Shown: piece after piece, positions 17,252 through 24,599 of the stretch
Position numbering within the stretch: the stretch's first letter is position 1
Layout: every line of letters begins with the position of its first letter
NCBI GenBank assembly: GCA_035689185.1
Contig: DASSLY010000033.1
Span: forward strand, 1-64,000
Source: DASSLY01 sp035689185
GTDB taxonomy: Bacteria > Actinomycetota > Actinomycetes > Actinomycetales > Dermatophilaceae
Direction of reading: 5' to 3'
Length of the DNA: 64,000 nucleotides
The notes under the pieces: model-generated
What the model saw: the letters and a program-made list of their open reading frames with translations, nothing else
The model's database searches: none
What the model was told of the DNA's origin: nothing
Made by a program: the position numbers and the translations under genes

Positions 17252-17267
17252 GACAGGAAGGGCCGGC

Positions 17268-17735
17268 GTGCGCGTACACATCGGCGGCGACCACGCCGCA
17301 TACGAGCTGAAGCAGGACCTGGTCAGCTACCTCCGCGCGGAGGGTCATGAGGTGGTGGACCACGGGCCCGCCGGGTACGACCCGGACGACGACTACCCGG
17401 TCGCCGTGCTGCGAGCGGCGCGTGCGGTGGCGGCAGACCCCGGCAGCCGGGGGATCGTGCTCGGCGGCTCGGGCAACGGTGAGCAGATCGCGGCCAACAA
17501 GGTGCGTGGCATCCGGGCCGCGCTGGCGCACACGGTGGAGACGGCCACGCTGGCTCGGCAGCACAACGACGCCCACGTGATCTCGATCGGGGCGCGGATG
17601 AACACGGTCGAGCAGGCCCGCGCGATGGTGTCGTCCTTCCTGGACACCCCGTTCAGCGAGGACCCGCGGCACGCGCGGCGGCTCAGCATGATCGAGGCGT
17701 ACGAACAGCAGGGCGTGCTGCCCGAGCAGGGCTGA
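17268..17735 (+). CDS. rpiB: Ribose-5-phosphate isomerase B
   Basis: 155-residue cytosolic enzyme of the pentose phosphate pathway that interconverts ribose-5-phosphate and ribulose-5-phosphate. It begins MRVHIGGDHAAYELK with the phosphate-binding Asp/His pair, and carries GGSGNGEQIAANKVRGIRAAL. As in mycobacterial RpiB, Ser replaces the Cys used as base in E. coli, and the Glu of NGEQ is the likely base. HNDAHVISIGARMN completes the active site. A ribosome site (AGGAAGGG) precedes the GTG. Probably co-transcribed with the nitroreductase. Confidence 0.95.
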   Translation: MRVHIGGDHAAYELKQDLVSYLRAEGHEVVDHGPAGYDPDDDYPVAVLRAARAVAADPGSRGIVLGGSGNGEQIAANKVRGIRAALAHTVETATLARQHNDAHVISIGARMNTVEQARAMVSSFLDTPFSEDPRHARRLSMIEAYEQQGVLPEQG

Positions 17736-17795
17736 GGCGGCGAGGTCCAGGTCACGTTCTGGATCGTTTGGCGACGGGGCGGGGGATCGCGTCAC

Positions 17796-17801
17796 TACAG
17801 T
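17796..17801 (+). promoter_or_regulatory. -10 box (TACAGT) for leaderless PP2C transcript
   Basis: TACAGT ends 7 nt before GTG 17809. There is no ribosome-binding sequence in between. Confidence 0.45.
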
Positions 17802-17808
17802 TTTGGAC

Positions 17809-18924
17809 GTGACGGCTCAGGGCATGGCGCCAGCGACTCACCGGCGCCGGGCCGGCCAGGTCGCGCGCGCACTGGCGCGCGCCGTCACCACGACCCGGAT
17901 CGGGTCTTCGATGCTGAGCCTGGCCCTGGTCGTGCTGTCGGTGGGCCTGGCCTACCTGCTCTTCCAGTTTCCCGAGCAGACGCCCTGGGCCGTCTTCACC
18001 CCGGTGGTCGTCCTGGCCGGGCTGTTCCTGCCGCCCCGCTTCGTGGCCGTGGTCTATGCGGCCGTGGGCGTGCTGCTCGCCTATGTCGGGTGGCTGAGAC
18101 CGCATGCTGACCTCACCTTCGTCAGCGATGTGCTGATCACCGCGCTGGTGGCCGCGGCCATGCTCTGGCTGGTCATGTCGCGCGCGCGACTGGGCGTCCA
18201 GGGCACCTTGGGGGAGTCCATGCTGGTCGACCTGCGCGACCGGCTGCGGGCCCATGGCGTGCTGCCCGAGCTGCCCGGGCCCTGGGCGGCCGAGGCGTCG
18301 GTTCAGGCTGCCTACGCCGACACGTTCTCCGGCGACTTCGTCGTCGCCAACCGGTCCGCCGACGGCGGGCGGCTGGAGCTCTGCCTGGTCGACGTGTCCG
18401 GCAAGGGCGTGGGGGCAGGGACCCGGTCCCTGCTGCTGTCCGGCGCGCTGGGCGGCCTGCTCGGCGCCATGGAGCCCGACTCGTTCCTGCCGGCCGCGAA
18501 CAGCTACCTGTTGCGCCAGGACTGGAACGAAGGCTTCGCCACCGCGATCCACTTGGCGCTGGACCTTGACACCGGGGACTTCAGCGTGGGCACGGCCGGC
18601 CACCCCCCGGCGGTGCGCTTCTCCGCGGGATCGGGCCGCTGGGAACTGCTCGACAGCCAGCGCGGTCCGGTCCTCGGAGTCCTGCCGGGGGTGGAGTTCC
18701 CCCGGTCCACCGGCCGGCTGGGTCGCGGCGACGCGCTGCTGCTCTACACCGACGGGATCATCGAGGCGCGCTCGGCCGACCTCAGCGTCGGGATCGACCG
18801 CATGCTGGGCACCGCGGAGCGCCTGGTGGCGCAGGGTTTCGCCGGGGGCGCCGCGCGGATCTGCGCGGCGGCGCTGGGGGGCAACGCCGACGACCGCGCG
18901 GTCATCATTGTGTGGCGCCGGTAG
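17809..18924 (+). CDS. Membrane-anchored PP2C/SpoIIE-type serine phosphatase
   Basis: 371 residues. Four hydrophobic spans lie at about 30-125 (SMLSLALVVLSVGLAYLL onward), then a cytosolic PPM/SpoIIE phosphatase domain. The metal-binding Asp pair lies in ADTFSGDFV and LCLVDVSGKGVGAG; later motifs are TAGHPPAVRF, LLLYTDGIIEAR and the final NADDRAVIIVWRR. Such proteins dephosphorylate anti-sigma-factor antagonists. No sigma or anti-sigma partner lies next to it. Start GTG 17809 is supported by the TACAGT box; TTG 17803 is unlikely. Confidence 0.85.
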   Translation: MTAQGMAPATHRRRAGQVARALARAVTTTRIGSSMLSLALVVLSVGLAYLLFQFPEQTPWAVFTPVVVLAGLFLPPRFVAVVYAAVGVLLAYVGWLRPHADLTFVSDVLITALVAAAMLWLVMSRARLGVQGTLGESMLVDLRDRLRAHGVLPELPGPWAAEASVQAAYADTFSGDFVVANRSADGGRLELCLVDVSGKGVGAGTRSLLLSGALGGLLGAMEPDSFLPAANSYLLRQDWNEGFATAIHLALDLDTGDFSVGTAGHPPAVRFSAGSGRWELLDSQRGPVLGVLPGVEFPRSTGRLGRGDALLLYTDGIIEARSADLSVGIDRMLGTAERLVAQGFAGGAARICAAALGGNADDRAVIIVWRR

Positions 18925-19019
18925 CGCGCCGGTAGCGCGGGGCATCACCGGTGCCCGGCTGAGGCCCGTGGCCACGTCCCTCGGCGGGGCTGGCGCGAAC
19001 GGGCCTCAACCGCGCACGT

Positions 19020-19409
19020 TCAGGCCGGGTTCGTCGGCCTGAACGGGTCCTGCTCGGCGTCGGCGGGGTCAGCCGAAGCCGCCGGAACGGTACCGGCAGG
19101 CGGCGCGAACGGGTCGCCTGCCGTTGAAGCCGGGGTCACCGGGCTGGTGGCCGCCGGGGCGCCGGGGGTCGTCGCGGCCGAGGGGGCCTCGAAGTCGTCC
19201 TGCTGGCCGTCCAGGGAGTCCAGCCCGCTCTTGACCTTGTCCACCCCCGCGTCGATCTTGTCGCGGTACTTCCCGCCGGTCTTCTCGTCGGCCACCGCGG
19301 CCGCCTTGGCGACGCCCTGCTCGATCTTGTCGCTGTGCTGGTCGACCATGCCGGCGGCCTTCGCCTTGAGGTCCGCGGCCTTGCCCTTGAGGTTGTCGAA
19401 CACGCTCAT
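19020..19409 (-). CDS. MT0933/Rv0909-like antitoxin domain protein
   Basis: 129 residues. The N-terminal ~65 residues (MSVFDNLKGKAADLKAKAAG, then GGKYRDKIDAGVDKV) match the MT0933-like antitoxin family, a small helical domain. The rest is Ala/Pro/Thr-rich and disordered, with two DPF motifs (GDPFAPP and QDPFRP). In mycobacteria the family is paired with the toxin Rv0910, but no toxin gene lies beside it here, so it may be an orphan or have another role. Strong ribosome site (AAGGCAGGAC) upstream. Confidence 0.8.
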   Translation of the reverse strand: MSVFDNLKGKAADLKAKAAGMVDQHSDKIEQGVAKAAAVADEKTGGKYRDKIDAGVDKVKSGLDSLDGQQDDFEAPSAATTPGAPAATSPVTPASTAGDPFAPPAGTVPAASADPADAEQDPFRPTNPA

Positions 19410-19474
19410 GAGTCCTGCCTTTCGCCTTGGGGTGCGGCCCTGCTGGCCGCACGTACGTCAATCTAGGGCCGCGC

Positions 19475-20485
19475 TCAGGCCGGCCTGCGCTGCGGCGCGT
19501 TCTCCCGGGTCTCCTGCGGGTCGTCGGTGACGACGTCGCCGAGGGCCTCGTCGACCCGGGACATCAGCTCGGCCGGGATCTTGACCCCGGATGCCAAGAC
19601 GTTCTCCGCCACCTGCTCCGGTCGCGACGCGCCGACCAGAGCCGCCGCGACGTTGTCGTTCTGCAGCACCCAGGCCACCGCCAGCTGGGCCATGGTCAAG
19701 CCGAGCTCGTCGGCGATGGGCTTGAGCCGTTGCACCCGGGTCAGCGTCTCGTCCTGCAGGTACCGCTTGATCATGTCGGCGCCGCCCTTGTCGTCGGTCG
19801 CCCGGGAGCCCCCCGGCGGCGCCTGACCAGGCTTGTACTTGCCGCTGAGCACGCCTTGCGCGATCGGCGACCAGACGATCTGGGAGATCCCCAGCTCCTT
19901 GCAGGTGGGGACGACCTCGGCCTCGATGACCCGCCACAGCATCGAGTACTGCGGCTGGCTGGACACCAGCTGGAACCCGAGCTCGCCGGCCAGCCGGTGC
20001 CCGTCGCGGATCTGCTCCGCCGTCCATTCGCTCACGCCGATGTAGAGCGCCTTGCCCGCCCGGACGATGTCGGCGAAGGCCTGCATGGTCTCCTCCAGCG
20101 GCGTCTCGGTGTCGTAGCGGTGGGCTTGGTAGAGGTCCACGTAGTCGGTCTGCAGCCGCCGCAGCGAGCCGTTGACCGACTCCATGATGTGCTTGCGGGA
20201 CAGCCCCACGTCGTTCTTCCCCCCGGGCCCGGTCGGCCAGTACACCTTGGTGAAGACCTCCAGGGACTCGCGTCGCTCACCCTTCAGGGCCTCGCCGAGC
20301 ACCGTCTCCGCCAACGTGTTCGCGTACACGTCCGCGGTGTCGAAGGTGGAGATACCGGCGTCCAGCGCGGCCTGGACGCACTTGGCCGCCTGCTCGTTCT
20401 CGACCTGCGATCCGTGGGTCAGCCAGTTGCCGTAGGTGATCTCGGAGATCTTCAGTCCGCTGTTGCCGAGGTATCGAAAGTCCAT
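19475..20485 (-). CDS. Aldo/keto reductase, K+-channel beta-subunit-like
   Basis: 336-residue NADPH-dependent cytosolic oxidoreductase. The catalytic tetrad is intact: Asp and Tyr in FDTADVYANTLAE, Lys in EVFTKVYWP and His in LYQAHRYD. The barrel ends with the NADPH-binding ALVGASRPEQVAEN. MDFRYLGNSGLKISEITYGN is the usual N-terminus of this subfamily. It is divergent from the acyl-CoA dehydrogenase gene across a 141-bp region with two palindromes. The substrate cannot be predicted. Confidence 0.92.
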   Translation of the reverse strand: MDFRYLGNSGLKISEITYGNWLTHGSQVENEQAAKCVQAALDAGISTFDTADVYANTLAETVLGEALKGERRESLEVFTKVYWPTGPGGKNDVGLSRKHIMESVNGSLRRLQTDYVDLYQAHRYDTETPLEETMQAFADIVRAGKALYIGVSEWTAEQIRDGHRLAGELGFQLVSSQPQYSMLWRVIEAEVVPTCKELGISQIVWSPIAQGVLSGKYKPGQAPPGGSRATDDKGGADMIKRYLQDETLTRVQRLKPIADELGLTMAQLAVAWVLQNDNVAAALVGASRPEQVAENVLASGVKIPAELMSRVDEALGDVVTDDPQETRENAPQRRPA

Positions 20486-20494
20486 GCCACCACC

Positions 20495-20512
20495 GTATGC
20501 CGCGCGGCATAC
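20495..20512. promoter_or_regulatory. Perfect 18-bp palindrome GTATGCCGC/GCGGCATAC
   Basis: Lies 10 bp upstream of the aldo/keto reductase start and between divergent genes. It could be an operator for that gene. The same GTATGCCGCG half-site recurs in other gaps of the window (50542, 57866). Confidence 0.55.
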
Positions 20513-20545
20513 CGGTCGTCGACACCCCCCGCGCGCACGTCGCAT

Positions 20546-20562
20546 ATACCACCAGGGGGTAT
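20546..20562. promoter_or_regulatory. ATACC-N7-GGTAT dyad, CsoR/CstR-like box
   Basis: ATACCACCAGGGGGTAT has inverted arms and a G-tract, resembling operators of the CsoR family (copper or persulfide sensors). It lies just upstream of the -10 of the acyl-CoA dehydrogenase, overlapping where a -35 would be. No CsoR gene is in the window. Assignment is by resemblance only. Confidence 0.3.
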
Positions 20563-20578
20563 CTGTGGCGACTGTGCG

Positions 20579-20584
20579 TAGAAT
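20579..20584 (+). promoter_or_regulatory. -10 box (TAGAAT) for acyl-CoA dehydrogenase
   Basis: TAGAAT is placed 42 bp upstream of the GTG start, leaving a short leader that carries a GAGGAAGG ribosome site. Confidence 0.45.
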
Positions 20585-20626
20585 CGGGTGCCCCGCCGGC
20601 GAGGGAAGTCCCGAGGAAGGGTCACC

Positions 20627-21820
20627 GTGTCCGAGACCACCACGACGACGACCACCGACCTGCTGGGGATCGACGACTTGCTCTCGGCGCAGGAGCGCGA
20701 CGTCCGGGCCGCGGTGCGCGCGGTGCTGGACCGGCGCGTGGACCCCTTCGTCGCGGAGTGGTTCGAACGCGGCGAGGTGAGCGACTTGCGCGACTTGGCC
20801 GCCGAGCTGGGCCGGCTCGGGCTGATGGGCATGCACTTGCAGGGATACGGCTGCGCCGGGATGAGCGCCGTCGAGTACGGTCTGGCCTGCCTGGAGCTGG
20901 AGGCCAGTGACAGCGGCATCCGCTCCCTGGTGAGCGTGCAGGGGTCGCTGGCCATGTACGCGATCCGGCGCTATGGCTCGCCCGCCCAGCGCGAGCGGTG
21001 GCTGCCGGCCATGGCGGCCGGAACGACCCTCGGCTGCTTCGGCCTGACCGAGCCCGACCAGGGGTCGGACCCGGCAGGGATGCGCACCCGAGCCCGCCGT
21101 GACGGTGGCCACGAGCGGGCCGACTGGCTGCTCGACGGCCGGAAAGCGTGGATCACCAACGGTTCTGTCGCTGACGTGGCCGTGGTGTGGGCGCAGACGG
21201 AGCACGGCATCCGCGGGTTCCTCGTGCCCACGGATACCCGCGGGTTCACCACGACGGTCATCCGGCACAAGCTGTCCCTGCGCGCCTCGGTCACCAGCGA
21301 GCTGGCCCTGGACGGGGTCCGGCTGCCGCACGACGCGGTCCTGCCGGGGGCCACCGGCCTGGGCGGACCGCTCTCGTGCCTGAACGAGGCGAGGTACGGA
21401 ATCGTCTGGGGCGCGATGGGCGCCGCGCGGACGGCGTTCGAGTCGGCCCGCAAGTATGCCGTGCAGCGGCGCCAGTTCGGCCGCCCGGTCGCCGGGTTCC
21501 AGCTGACCCAGGCCAAGCTGGCCATGATGGCACAGGAACTGGGACTGGGGTCATTGCTGGCGCTGCACCTGGGCCGGCGCAAGGACCTGGGGACGTTGCG
21601 CCCGGAACAGGTCAGCCTGGGCAAGCTCAACAACGTGACCAAGGCCCTGGAGATCTGCCGCACCGCCCGCACGATCCTCGGTGCGAACGGAATCTCGTTG
21701 GAGTACACCGTGATTCGGCACATGGCAAACCTGGAGTCGGTGCTGACCTACGAGGGGACACCGGAGATGCACACGCTGGTGGTCGGCCAGGCCCTGACCG
21801 GCATCTCCGCGTTCCGCTGA
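20627..21820 (+). CDS. Acyl-CoA dehydrogenase, glutaryl-CoA dehydrogenase-like
   Basis: 397-residue FAD enzyme. Signature regions are CFGLTEPDQGSDP (FAD/substrate), RKAWITNGSVAD, RRQFGRPVAGFQLTQ and the catalytic Glu in LTYEGTPEMHTLVVG. HMANLESVLTYEGT close to the end and ILGANGISLEYTVIRH match the glutaryl-CoA dehydrogenase branch, which converts glutaryl-CoA to crotonyl-CoA in lysine/tryptophan breakdown. The enzyme could act on another short acyl-CoA. GTG 20627 follows a good ribosome site; upstream in-frame codons are non-coding in character. Confidence 0.88.
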   Translation: MSETTTTTTTDLLGIDDLLSAQERDVRAAVRAVLDRRVDPFVAEWFERGEVSDLRDLAAELGRLGLMGMHLQGYGCAGMSAVEYGLACLELEASDSGIRSLVSVQGSLAMYAIRRYGSPAQRERWLPAMAAGTTLGCFGLTEPDQGSDPAGMRTRARRDGGHERADWLLDGRKAWITNGSVADVAVVWAQTEHGIRGFLVPTDTRGFTTTVIRHKLSLRASVTSELALDGVRLPHDAVLPGATGLGGPLSCLNEARYGIVWGAMGAARTAFESARKYAVQRRQFGRPVAGFQLTQAKLAMMAQELGLGSLLALHLGRRKDLGTLRPEQVSLGKLNNVTKALEICRTARTILGANGISLEYTVIRHMANLESVLTYEGTPEMHTLVVGQALTGISAFR

Positions 21821-22139
21821 ACCGGCCCGAGGCGGTGTATCAGCCGGGCGGCTAGCCCCCTCTACCTCGGTGTCACGGTTGTGCGCGGCGGCGTCCTCGC
21901 CAGAGCCACGCGCCCAGCAGCGGCGTGGACCCATCGATCAGCAGGCACAGGAACCCGGCGCCGAGGCACGGGCATGGGCTGGGCCGCACTCGGCGCGGTG
22001 CGTGGTGGCGCAGTCCCCTAGGAGCGGCGGCGAGGATGAACAGCAGGACCGGAACCGGCGCGGAGCGGACACGGAACACACTTGCCCACTCCGCCGTCCG
22101 AGGCGCACAATCGGCGCCGAGCGAGGATCGAGGCCGGTG
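21821..22139. other. Intergenic region before the CHAT gene
   Basis: No convincing gene. A 68-codon minus-strand frame (21873-22079) has two short hydrophobic runs but no ribosome site and is not called. The right end holds the promoter described next. No repeats or RNA gene seen. Confidence 0.4.
22082..22111 (+). promoter_or_regulatory. Promoter for the CHAT-metacaspase operon
   Basis: TTGCCC (22082-22087) and CACAAT (22106-22111) are separated by 18 bp. A GAGGATCGAGG ribosome site ends 6 nt before ATG 22140, giving a leader of about 20 nt. Confidence 0.45.
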
Positions 22140-24593
22140 ATGCAGCAGGAGTACCTGGACCTGGACCTGGCCATCGACGCGTCAAGCGGTGCCGAGGGCA
22201 CCACCGTGGGCAGCTACGTCGCCCGGGTGGTCTCCTCTCCGGTGGGCATGGGCAACGGCTCATTCGTGCTCCCGTTCAGCTCGGCCGAACTCGACCTCTT
22301 CCGGCTCACCGTGGGGCCGCCGCGGGTCACCGCGCGCCGGCTGCTTCCGCAGCAGCAGGTGGCGACCGCCAAGACGTTCGGCGGCAAGCTGAACGATGCA
22401 CTGTTCGCCGGGGACGTGGGCACCTGCTTCACGCGCAGCGTCGAGCTGGCAGCCAAACAGGGCAAGGGACTTCGAGTCCGGTTGAGGCTGACCGGGGCAC
22501 CGGCGCTGGACCCGGTGCCGTGGGAGTACCTGTGGGCGTCCTCGCTCGGCCGCTTCGTCGCGCTGTCCCGCCAGACCCCGGTGATCCGTTACTTCGACAC
22601 CCTCGTCCCGACCCGGACCCTGCAGATCACCCCGCCGATGCGGGTGCTGGTCATGATCAGCAGCCCCAAGGACGTGCCCAGCCTCGAGGTGGACAAGGAG
22701 GTCCGGCTGCTGCGTGCCAACACGGCCGACTTGGTCAAGGCCGGGCTGCTGGACCTCGTGTTCGAGCGGACCGCCACCCTGCGCCAGCTGCAACACCGGC
22801 TGTCCTACGAGCCGTTCCACGTCTTCCACTTCATCGGCCACGGCGCGTTCGACCCCTCGGCCGGCGAGGGTGTGCTGCTGTTCGAGGACTCGACCGGTTC
22901 GTCGCACCGGGTGAAAGGCTCCTACGTCGGGACGCTGCTGCACGACGCCACCGACATGCAGCTCGCCGTGATCAACGCCTGTGAGGGGGCGCGGAGCTCA
23001 GGGCAGGACTCCTGGTCCGGCGTCGGCCAGAGCCTGGTCCGTCAGGGGCTGCCGGCCGTCGTGGCGATGCAGGCCGAGATCTCCGACCGGGCGGCGCTGA
23101 TCTTCTCCCACGAGTTCTACTACGCGCTCGCCCAGGGCTTCCCGGTCGATGCCGCGGTCGCCGAGGCGCGCAAGGCCATCGGGGCGTCCGACGACGACGC
23201 CGAGTGGGGTACGCCGGTGCTGCTCCAGTCCGCGACCGAGCAGCCGTTCGAGCTGCTCACCGGGGACGTCCCCGCCGTGCAACCACAGGACAGGTGGGAC
23301 GGGCTGCACCGCGCCGCGGAGGATGCGCTCGCCGCGGGGTCATTGACCGAGGCGCAGAGCTATCTCACCGTGCTCATGGAGCAGCGGGGCGACGACCCCG
23401 CTACCGGAGACCTGGCCGCCAGGCTGGTGACCGCGGGCGACACGATCACGGGCGACCTGGCGCCCCTGACAGCAGAACCCACCCCGGCGCCAACGCCGGG
23501 GCTCCCGCCGAGGACCACGCCGAGGGTGCCGCCGGGGCCAGAGGTGGTGCGACAGCAGGGGCCGGAGGTTGCGCCGGCGATCGAGCCGGAGCCTGGACAG
23601 CAAGGCCGCGGCGGTGCCGTCGAGGAGGACCACCGCAAGGGCGCCCGGGCCGGCAAAGCGGCTGGCGCCGGGGCAGGCGCCGTGGCAGGTGCCGGCGGGG
23701 GCGGCAACGGGGGCGGCGGGATCGGGAAGGCTGTGGTCGCAGGTGCCTTGGTGGTCGCGGTGGCCGCCGTCGGCTTTGCCCTGTGGCCCAGGAACGGCCC
23801 CGTCGGCGGCGGCACCGCCGCACCGACCACGACGAGCACCGGCAGCCCCACCACCGGCCGCCCCACCACGGGGACTCCGACCGGCTCGCCGACCCGGTCC
23901 ACCGCGACCGTGGCCGCGCGGACACCGACCGTGGTGGTCGCGCCGTTCGCCGCCACCGACAAGGTGATCGACGGCCAGGTCGACGACTGGTCCCGCACCC
24001 CGACGGCCCGCTCCAGCAACCAGATCGCCCCCAAGCCCGGCGGCCGCACCGACATCTCGGCCGACTGGTGGCTGTCCTGGAACGGCAACGCCCTGTTCGT
24101 CTACGCCGTGGTCACCGACCCGGACATCACCCCGGTCACCGGACCCGCCACGAGTGCCTGGCGCGGCGACTCGATCAGCTTCGAGTACGGCAGCCAGTAC
24201 TCGGGCCGGCTGCCGCGAGACACCAAGCCACGCCGGACCGACCTGCACATGATCCTGGGCGTACGCGACCTCGACGGCGGTGTGGTGGCTGTCCGGAACG
24301 TGTCCAACGGCAGCGTGTTCGTCCCCGGCAGTGAGCTGGCCGACACCACCGCGACCTGGTGGCGAGTCGACCACGGCTACGCGATCGAGGCGGCCATCCC
24401 CTGGAACGACTTGCTGACCACCGCGCCGAAGGCGGGCCAGCAGGCGGCGATGAACCTCGACGTGAGCGACGCGGTCCCGGCCGGGCCGAAGCAGGGCTCG
24501 CTGCGGGTCATGGTGAGCAGCAACCCCGCCCGGGTGAGCCAGCCGCAGGTGGGGCTCTGGGACGTCGTCGAGTTCGCCCCGCCGGGGACCTGA
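22140..24593 (+). CDS. CHAT-domain caspase-like protease with TM helix and CBM9-like domain
   Basis: 817 residues. The N-terminal ~370 form a CHAT protease (caspase fold): the catalytic His234 lies in FHFIGHGAF and Cys281 in AVINACEGARSS, with conserved VPWEYLW and later AALIFSHEFYYAL. A helical piece (about 385-445) leads into a Pro/Gly-rich linker. One membrane span follows at about 530-549 (AVVAGALVVAVAAVGFAL), preceded by basic residues, so the protease should be inside and the C-terminus outside. The last ~215 residues, from KVIDGQVDDWSRTP through AIEAAIPW, look like a family 9 carbohydrate-binding domain. The architecture suggests an outside sensor wired to an inside protease. The metacaspase gene follows after 6 nt. 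Confidence 0.85.
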   Translation: MQQEYLDLDLAIDASSGAEGTTVGSYVARVVSSPVGMGNGSFVLPFSSAELDLFRLTVGPPRVTARRLLPQQQVATAKTFGGKLNDALFAGDVGTCFTRSVELAAKQGKGLRVRLRLTGAPALDPVPWEYLWASSLGRFVALSRQTPVIRYFDTLVPTRTLQITPPMRVLVMISSPKDVPSLEVDKEVRLLRANTADLVKAGLLDLVFERTATLRQLQHRLSYEPFHVFHFIGHGAFDPSAGEGVLLFEDSTGSSHRVKGSYVGTLLHDATDMQLAVINACEGARSSGQDSWSGVGQSLVRQGLPAVVAMQAEISDRAALIFSHEFYYALAQGFPVDAAVAEARKAIGASDDDAEWGTPVLLQSATEQPFELLTGDVPAVQPQDRWDGLHRAAEDALAAGSLTEAQSYLTVLMEQRGDDPATGDLAARLVTAGDTITGDLAPLTAEPTPAPTPGLPPRTTPRVPPGPEVVRQQGPEVAPAIEPEPGQQGRGGAVEEDHRKGARAGKAAGAGAGAVAGAGGGGNGGGGIGKAVVAGALVVAVAAVGFALWPRNGPVGGGTAAPTTTSTGSPTTGRPTTGTPTGSPTRSTATVAARTPTVVVAPFAATDKVIDGQVDDWSRTPTARSSNQIAPKPGGRTDISADWWLSWNGNALFVYAVVTDPDITPVTGPATSAWRGDSISFEYGSQYSGRLPRDTKPRRTDLHMILGVRDLDGGVVAVRNVSNGSVFVPGSELADTTATWWRVDHGYAIEAAIPWNDLLTTAPKAGQQAAMNLDVSDAVPAGPKQGSLRVMVSSNPARVSQPQVGLWDVVEFAPPGT

Positions 24594-24599
24594 GCGGCC

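Noticed and set aside
21873..22079. 68-codon minus-strand frame with hydrophobic runs
   Set aside because: No ribosome site, no recognisable family and poor codon pattern; left uncalled.
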